Assembly: GCA_021787655.1 (NCBI GenBank)
Contig: JAJYLM010000025.1
Coordinates: 1-19,843, forward strand
DNA from: a bacterium
Lineage (GTDB): Bacteria > JAMCPX01
Direction of reading: 5' to 3'
Length of the DNA: 19,843 nt
Shown piece by piece: positions 15,382-19,843 of the stretch (the first letter of the stretch is position 1; each line of letters opens with the position of its first letter). The translations under genes were made by a program, and so were the position numbers. Below the pieces are notes generated by a model that was not told the origin of the DNA, did no database searches, and saw nothing but the letters and a program-made list of their open reading frames with translations.

Positions 15382-16689
15382 TTATTTTGCTGCAGCCACT
15401 GCGTCTTTGAGCATCTGGACCGTAACGGACTTCGGCCGTTCGAGCGGTGCTCCAACTGCCCTGTCCCATATGATCTGTGCCGAAATACCCATCGCCCTTG
15501 ATACACCGAACAGTACGGTGTAAAAATCATACTCCGTCACGCCGTAATGGCACTGCAGGGCACCTGAATGTGCGTCCACGTTCGGCCACGGGTTCTTAGC
15601 CTTGCCAGCTTTCAACAAGACGTCCGGAACGACTTCAAACACGTTGCTCACGGTTTTGAATATCGGGTCCTCGGGCAGGAATTTGAGTGCAAATTCCCGC
15701 TGCGCTGTATACCGGGGGTCTGTCTTGCGCAGTACTGCATGGCCGTATCCCGGAATGACCTTGCCGCTGCTGAGCGTATCGTTTGCGAACTTCTCTATCT
15801 GTTCTTTGGACGGTACGCCATTGTACAGCTTCATAAGGTCTACGATCCACTTCAGGCATTCCTGGTTTGCAAGGCCGTGGAGCGGGCCGGCAAGACCGTC
15901 CATCGCACCGGACATGGAGTAGTAGACGTCCGAGAGTGCGGTTGCGATAAGATGACCGGTATGCGCGCTGACATTGCCGCTCTCATGGTCGCTGTGCAGT
16001 ATCAGGTACAGCCTCATCAGATTCTTGTACTCCGGATGATCGACACCCATCATGTGGGCGAAGTTTGCACCCCAGTCAAGGTTCGGGTCCGGTGCAATAA
16101 AGGTATCTCCTTTATAGATGTGCCGGTAGATGTATGCTGCGATGGCCGGAAGTTTTGCGAGCAGGTTCATGGAGTCTTCCAGCATGGGTATCCAGTAATC
16201 GGTCTTCTTCATGCCTTCGCTGTATTTGCGTGCAAACAGCGATTCCCGCTGCATGACGAGGATAGCCGTAGCGAACTGGGTCATGGGGTGGGTGTCGGCA
16301 GGCATTGACCTGATGACGTCATACACGTACTGGGGAACTGCAGAGCGCGCCTTGAATTCATTCTCAATGTCAAGGACATCTTCTTTGGTCGGCACTTCGC
16401 CGGTCAAAAGCAGATACCACAGGCCGGTGGGATATGCCTCGCTGTTGGCATCCGGTTTCGGGAGCTTTTCCCGCACCTCGGGTATTGTAAAATTGCGGAA
16501 CCGGATACCTTCCTGCGGATCCAGGTACGATGTCTCGCAAACCATTGATTTAATGTCTCTCATGCCGCCGGTAACCTGATCTATAATAACCTCGTCATAC
16601 TTGATCTTTCCGTGTTCTTTCGTCAGCTTGGTAACGTCTTCCCTCCATGCAGGGATTAATTTGGACAACTTATCCTTGAGCTTACCCAT
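15382..16689 (-). CDS. gltA: Citrate (Si)-synthase, mitochondrial/Geobacter type
   Basis: A 435-residue enzyme that condenses acetyl-CoA and oxaloacetate to citrate. The catalytic triad is visible: His271 in GPLHGLANQE, His317 in GYGHAVLRKTDPRY and Asp372 in PNVDAHSG, each three positions below pig-heart citrate synthase His274, His320 and Asp375. HSDHESGNVSAHTGHL and the N-terminal helices also follow the eukaryotic form rather than the shorter or hexameric bacterial GltA. Such eukaryote-like enzymes are established in Geobacter and some other anaerobes. ATG 16689 was chosen because GGAG lies eight bases before it; an upstream in-frame start would lie in the promoter. A promoter with a palindrome precedes it and a strong terminator follows, so it is a one-gene unit. 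Confidence 0.96.
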   Translation of the reverse strand: MGKLKDKLSKLIPAWREDVTKLTKEHGKIKYDEVIIDQVTGGMRDIKSMVCETSYLDPQEGIRFRNFTIPEVREKLPKPDANSEAYPTGLWYLLLTGEVPTKEDVLDIENEFKARSAVPQYVYDVIRSMPADTHPMTQFATAILVMQRESLFARKYSEGMKKTDYWIPMLEDSMNLLAKLPAIAAYIYRHIYKGDTFIAPDPNLDWGANFAHMMGVDHPEYKNLMRLYLILHSDHESGNVSAHTGHLIATALSDVYYSMSGAMDGLAGPLHGLANQECLKWIVDLMKLYNGVPSKEQIEKFANDTLSSGKVIPGYGHAVLRKTDPRYTAQREFALKFLPEDPIFKTVSNVFEVVPDVLLKAGKAKNPWPNVDAHSGALQCHYGVTEYDFYTVLFGVSRAMGISAQIIWDRAVGAPLERPKSVTVQMLKDAVAAAK

Positions 16690-16712
16690 GATTGTTTCTC
16701 CTTTCATTTTTT

Positions 16713-16726
16713 TATTGTATACAATA
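16713..16726. promoter_or_regulatory. 14-bp perfect palindrome, candidate repressor operator of citrate synthase
   Basis: TATTGTATACAATA is identical on both strands. It overlaps the -10 element and the likely transcription start of the citrate synthase promoter, where a bound dimeric regulator would block RNA polymerase. The form is compatible with GntR-type operators, but the regulator is not identified and none is encoded in the window. Confidence 0.5.
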
Positions 16727-16750
16727 TACATCCACGTATTCCCGTGTCAA
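16723..16750 (-). promoter_or_regulatory. Sigma-70-type promoter of citrate synthase
   Basis: On the minus strand a perfect -35 TTGACA (16750-16745) is followed after 16 bases by TATATT (16728-16723). An 18-base spacing to TATTGT is also possible. It lies 34 bases or more upstream of the ATG, and the ribosome binding site AAAGGAGAAA lies between. Confidence 0.65.
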
Positions 16751-16791
16751 CTAATACTAATCTTCCGGTATACGCCACCCCGTCAAAAAGG

Positions 16792-16820
16792 TTGACATTT
16801 CAATCAAACAGGGGTTCATT
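16792..16820 (+). promoter_or_regulatory. Possible promoter of the synthase-like/thiolase pair
   Basis: A perfect -35 TTGACA (16792-16797) with a 17-base spacer leads to TTCATT (16815-16820), a poor -10 match (3 of 6). It points divergently from the citrate synthase promoter about 40 bases away. A weak -10 with a good -35 suggests an activated or regulated promoter (inference). About 155 bases of leader would precede the gene. Confidence 0.35.
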
Positions 16821-16853
16821 AAAGAGCGGCAAGACGGGAGGAGGACCCGGCTG

Positions 16854-16913
16854 ATGTCCGTGGCCTTTTCCGTACCGCTGCAGGCCTGTATCGGGACACC
16901 GTTATCTGCATGA
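16854..16913 (+). CDS. Possible 19-residue leader peptide
   Basis: A short frame from ATG 16854 to TGA 16911-16913 encodes MSVAFSVPLQACIGTPLSA. It is preceded by AGGAGGA with an 8-base spacing, an unusually good ribosome binding site for a chance frame. It lies in the long leader between the candidate promoter and the synthase-like gene. No codon run suggests classical attenuation. It may be chance; there is no independent support. Confidence 0.22.
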   Translation: MSVAFSVPLQACIGTPLSA

Positions 16914-16976
16914 GAAGATGCCGGATACGGATGGCTGCACGATTGCAGGAAATGTTCCCAAAAAAGGAGGTTAACA

Positions 16977-18422
16977 ATGGTTGGTATAGTTTCGTACGGC
17001 GGCTACATTCCCAAGCGGAGGCTCAACCGGATGTCGGTCATCCAGGAGATGGGATGGTACATACCTGCGTTGATGATGGTGGCCAATGGAGAGCGGTCAA
17101 TGTGCAACTGGGACGAGGACAGTCTGACCATGGCAGTGGCATCATCGCGGGACTGCATCTCAGGACTCGGCAAATCATCCATCGACGGTCTGTTTTTTGC
17201 AACGACGACCCCTCCGTTTTCCGACCGGCAGAACGCAGGAATTATCGCAGCAGCACTCAACCTCAGGGAAGACATCATGACAGCTGACTTTACGTCCTCG
17301 CTGAAGGCCGGAACAGCGGCACTGGTTGCCGGTTTGGAATCCCTCAAGGGTGGCGATAAGAAACAGGTGCTGGTGGCTGCTTCGGACCACCGCAAAACCC
17401 GGTCTGCCAGCTTCTATGAGCTGTGGTTCGGCGACGGCTCTGCATCCCTCCTGCTCGGCACGGACAACGTGATCGCAGAGTACAAAGGCTCCTACTCGAT
17501 ATCCCTCGATTTTGTAGACCACTACCGGGGAGGCTCCAAGGACTTCGATTACACGTGGGAAGAGCGGTGGATCAGGGACGAAGGCTATGCAAAGATCATC
17601 CCCCAGGCAATCAACGGTCTGCTCAAGAAGTACGGGGTTTCGATCAAGGATGTCGCCACGGTCGTTTATCCCTGCTTCATATCACGCGAGCACAAAGGGA
17701 TTGCAAAGAAAATTGGCGCATCGAAGGAACAGGTTCCCGACAACATGCACGAGGAAACCGGTGAGACAGGGGCAGCACATCCGCTGGTCATGCTGGCATC
17801 TGCCCTCCAGACGGCAAAACCCGGTGACAAGATCATCGTCGCAAGCTTCGGCCAGGGGAGCGACGCCCTCCTGTTCGAGGTAACGGAGAACATCACGAAA
17901 CTCGCACCACGGAACGGGATCAAGGGTTCGCTCGCCACCCGCAAGGAAGAGCCGAGCTATGCCAAGTTCATGAAATTCAACGAACTTATCAACGCTGAAA
18001 CCGGAATCCGCGCTGAAGCAGCGACCCAGACAGCACTGACGACGCTGTGGAGAAACAGGAAGATGATCCTTGGCTTCGTGGGCGGGAAATGCAAAAAATG
18101 CGGCACGGTCCAGTACCCGAAAACCAACGTCTGCGTAAACCCGAAATGCAACGCATTCCACACGCAGGAAGATTATGAATTCTCGGACAAGGAGGCAAAG
18201 GTAATGTCGTTCACCGGAGACTACCTTGCAGTCGCCGTCGAGCCGCCGGTCATTTACGGTATGGTCCAGTTTGAGGGCGGGGGCAGGACACTGCTCGACT
18301 TTACGGACTGCGATCTCGAGGGCATGCAGGTCGGCCAGGCAATGAAGTTGTCCTTCAGAAAGAAATACTACGACAAGGAACGCGGGTTTACCGGGTATTT
18401 CTGGAAAGCAACCCTGAAATAG
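16977..18422 (+). CDS. HMG-CoA synthase-like domain fused to DUF35 (Zn-ribbon/OB-fold); synthase site degenerate
   Basis: A 481-residue protein. Residues 1-305 follow the thiolase-fold plan of archaeal HMG-CoA synthases: GIVSYGGYIPKRRL at the start, ADFTSSLKAGTAAL, and IAKKIGA later. By hand alignment to the archaeal enzyme the nucleophile Cys is Leu109, the His is about Pro232, the Asn is Glu263, and the acidic Glu is in a TTT stretch near residue 77, so condensing activity is unlikely. Residues 330-481 are a DUF35 module: a helical lead, a zinc ribbon with Cys372, Cys375, Cys386 and Cys391, then an OB-fold with VEPPVIYGMVQFEGGGR. In archaea, DUF35 bridges HMG-CoA synthase and thiolase and helps bind CoA. 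GGAGG six bases before ATG 16977 fixes the start. The thiolase follows after 16 bases. Confidence 0.85.
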   Translation: MVGIVSYGGYIPKRRLNRMSVIQEMGWYIPALMMVANGERSMCNWDEDSLTMAVASSRDCISGLGKSSIDGLFFATTTPPFSDRQNAGIIAAALNLREDIMTADFTSSLKAGTAALVAGLESLKGGDKKQVLVAASDHRKTRSASFYELWFGDGSASLLLGTDNVIAEYKGSYSISLDFVDHYRGGSKDFDYTWEERWIRDEGYAKIIPQAINGLLKKYGVSIKDVATVVYPCFISREHKGIAKKIGASKEQVPDNMHEETGETGAAHPLVMLASALQTAKPGDKIIVASFGQGSDALLFEVTENITKLAPRNGIKGSLATRKEEPSYAKFMKFNELINAETGIRAEAATQTALTTLWRNRKMILGFVGGKCKKCGTVQYPKTNVCVNPKCNAFHTQEDYEFSDKEAKVMSFTGDYLAVAVEPPVIYGMVQFEGGGRTLLDFTDCDLEGMQVGQAMKLSFRKKYYDKERGFTGYFWKATLK

Positions 18423-18438
18423 GGAAAAGGAGAAGACC

Positions 18439-19650
18439 ATGTCAACAGGCATTAAAGATAAAGTCGCGATCATCGGAATGGGATGCACCAAGTTTGGGGA
18501 ACGGTGGGACGCCGGTGCCGAAGACCTCATGGTAGAGGCATTCGAAGAAGCCATCGCAGATGCAGGCATCGAAAAGAACCAGATCCAGGCAGCGTGGCTG
18601 AGTGACTGTTTCGAGGAGATACACATCGGCAAGAGCGCCCTGCCCCTTTCCCTGACCCTCCGCCTGCCGAATATTCCTGCAACCCGGGTCGAAAACTTCT
18701 GCGCGAGCGGAACCGAGGCATTCAGGGGAGCGGTCTACGCGGTCGCCTCGGGCGCGTACGATATTGCGCTCGCCCTCGGTGTCGAGAAATTGAAGGACAT
18801 CGGATACGGCGGACTTCCGAATTCCGGTTCCAACAGCGGTTCACTGAACTGGCTGTGGATGCCGAACCTCACGGCCCCGGGTGCATTTGCACAGCTCGCA
18901 ACAGCGTATGCTGCAAAGTACAAATATTCCATCGACGACCTCAAGCGCGTGCTTGCGCATGTTTCCGTCAAGAGCCATGCCAACGGCGCGCTCAATCCCA
19001 AGGCGCACCTGCGTGCACCGATCACCGAAGACCAGGCAATATCCTCGCCCATGGTGGCACATCCACTCGGGCTTTACGACTGCTGCGGTGTGAGTGACGG
19101 GGCTGCAGCTGCGATCGTAACCACGCCGGAGATAGCGAAAAAGCTCGGGAAAAAGGACCTCGTGACCGTCAAGGCACTCCAGCTCGCGCTGAGTAACGGC
19201 GAAGAGGTTCAGTTCAACGAATGGGACAGCACCTACTTCGTCAGCACCTCCAAGGCGAGCGTTGTCGCATACAAGGAAGCCGGTATCAAAGACCCACGGA
19301 AAGAACTGAGCATGATGGAGCTTCATGACTGTTTCTCCATCACCGAGCTCATCACCTACGAGGACCTGGGCATTTCTCCCCGCGGCGGAGCACCGAAAGA
19401 CGTGCTCGACGGGTTCTTTGACCTGAGAGGCGGCGGTGTACCGGCACAGGTCGATGGAGGACTGAAATGTTTCGGCCACCCCATCGGCGCGTCAGGGCTG
19501 CGCATGCTGTACGAGATGTACCTCCAGCTCCACGGACGGGCGGATCAGCGCCAGCTCAAGGACCCGAAACTCGGGCTCACGCACAACCTTGGCGGATTCC
19601 CGTTCATGAATGTCGTCAGCATAGCAATCGTCGGCAAAGAAGGCGTTTAA
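18439..19650 (+). CDS. SCP2-type thiolase (acetyl-CoA acetyltransferase-like)
   Basis: A 403-residue thiolase expected to cleave or form beta-ketoacyl-CoA. The nucleophile is Cys88 in ENFCASG. His296 in MELHDCFSITELI and His347 in GLKCFGHPIGASG complete the site typical of SCP2-type and archaeal thiolases, so unlike its partner it looks fully active. GGF near the C-terminus (HNLGGFPFMN) replaces the CxG of classical thiolases. AGGAG sits about 6 bases before ATG 18439 in the 16-base gap after the fusion gene, so the two are co-translated and probably form one complex, by analogy with archaeal HMG-CoA synthase/thiolase/DUF35, BbsA-BbsB and PhlACB. The substrate is unknown; acetoacetyl-CoA or an aromatic beta-ketoacyl-CoA are both possible. 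Confidence 0.92.
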   Translation: MSTGIKDKVAIIGMGCTKFGERWDAGAEDLMVEAFEEAIADAGIEKNQIQAAWLSDCFEEIHIGKSALPLSLTLRLPNIPATRVENFCASGTEAFRGAVYAVASGAYDIALALGVEKLKDIGYGGLPNSGSNSGSLNWLWMPNLTAPGAFAQLATAYAAKYKYSIDDLKRVLAHVSVKSHANGALNPKAHLRAPITEDQAISSPMVAHPLGLYDCCGVSDGAAAAIVTTPEIAKKLGKKDLVTVKALQLALSNGEEVQFNEWDSTYFVSTSKASVVAYKEAGIKDPRKELSMMELHDCFSITELITYEDLGISPRGGAPKDVLDGFFDLRGGGVPAQVDGGLKCFGHPIGASGLRMLYEMYLQLHGRADQRQLKDPKLGLTHNLGGFPFMNVVSIAIVGKEGV

Positions 19651-19666
19651 GACAAAAATGAGTTTT

Positions 19667-19694
19667 GTAGGGGCATACTGCACTATGCCCCTAC
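19667..19694. repeat. Perfect 11-bp inverted repeat, REP/MITE-like hairpin
   Basis: GTAGGGGCATA and TATGCCCCTAC flank a 6-base loop CTGCAC, 17 bases after the thiolase stop. A smaller pair, ACAAAA (19652-19657) and TTTTGT (19663-19668), lies just before and overlaps it. No T-tract follows, so it is a poor intrinsic terminator. The GTAGGGGC...GCCCCTAC form resembles dispersed palindromes found between genes in many bacterial genomes. Only one copy was noticed in this window. Confidence 0.7.
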
Positions 19695-19750
19695 CTTAGA
19701 GGATTTTCGAATACCGCAGCAGTGCATATATTATCAGCTGAGAGAATACC

Positions 19751-19843
19751 ATGTCAGTCTATGCATATACACATCCTGTACTGGGCGAAGAGAAAGAGGC
19801 CATATCAGGCCATTACTCGCTCGAAAAAAAATTTTTACTCCCG
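19751..19843 (+). CDS. Start of an unrecognised gene, cut by the window end
   Basis: An open frame begins at ATG 19751 and continues through the last base (31 codons, MSVYAYTHPVLGEEKEAISG and on). A modest GAGAG lies six bases before the ATG. No family can be named from so few residues. It is placed after the hairpin on the same strand as the thiolase. Confidence 0.45.
   Translation, partial: MSVYAYTHPVLGEEKEAISGHYSLEKKFLLP

Noticed and set aside
16910..17287. 125-codon plus-strand frame overlapping the start of the synthase-like gene
   Set aside because: It overlaps the real gene by more than 300 bases in another frame; the GGAGG belongs to ATG 16977. It does start within the stop of the 19-codon frame (ATGA), but that is probably chance.

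Overview
The window looks like chromosomal DNA of a Gram-negative, probably anaerobic bacterium of the former Deltaproteobacteria (Desulfobacterota/Syntrophorhabdia-like; inference). It is rich in G and C and densely coded. The lineage hint rests on a mitochondrial-type citrate synthase (as known from Geobacter and relatives), a fused HMG-CoA-synthase-like/DUF35 protein next to an SCP2-type thiolase, a paired Get3-like ATPase set, and an upstream 2Fe-2S ferredoxin. No phage, transposon or CRISPR array is visible.

Layout. 1-294 (+): the end of a thioredoxin-like 2Fe-2S ferredoxin, then a 45-codon remnant of a metal-dependent hydrolase. 377-6648 (-): one long compact unit, read MFS exporter > alpha/beta-hydrolase > tandem universal stress protein > gapA > pgk > tpiA > secG > tRNA-Leu(GAG). 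From the hydrolase onward, genes overlap by 1-4 bases or are separated by 4-6 bases. 6836-9355 (+): ttcA-like tRNA thiolase, galU, and an exported protein of unknown function that overlaps galU by ATGA. 9416-13043 (-): murJ preceded by two translationally coupled Get3/ArsA-like ATPases. 13151-15202 (-): feoB, with a good Fur-box candidate over its promoter. 15382-16689 (-): citrate synthase, with a strong terminator and a palindromic operator candidate over its -10. 16977-19650 (+): a divergent pair, the HMG-CoA-synthase-like/DUF35 fusion and an SCP2-type thiolase. 19667-19694 is a perfect 11-bp inverted repeat. A new reading frame starts at 19751 and runs off the window.

How the genes work together. 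The minus-strand cluster supplies the lower-glycolytic/gluconeogenic triose steps together with a Sec channel subunit and a leucine tRNA. galU feeds UDP-glucose to envelope sugars, and murJ flips lipid II. The ATPase pair resembles mycobacterial BagA/BagB (Rv3679/Rv3680). The most unusual item is the 16977-19650 pair. It has the architecture of the archaeal HMG-CoA synthase/thiolase/DUF35 complex, but the synthase-like domain appears to lack the catalytic Glu, Cys, His and Asn. That suggests a pseudo-enzyme scaffold serving an active thiolase. Its divergent neighbour, citrate synthase, points to acyl-CoA metabolism. All family assignments were made by reading the sequence, with no database search.
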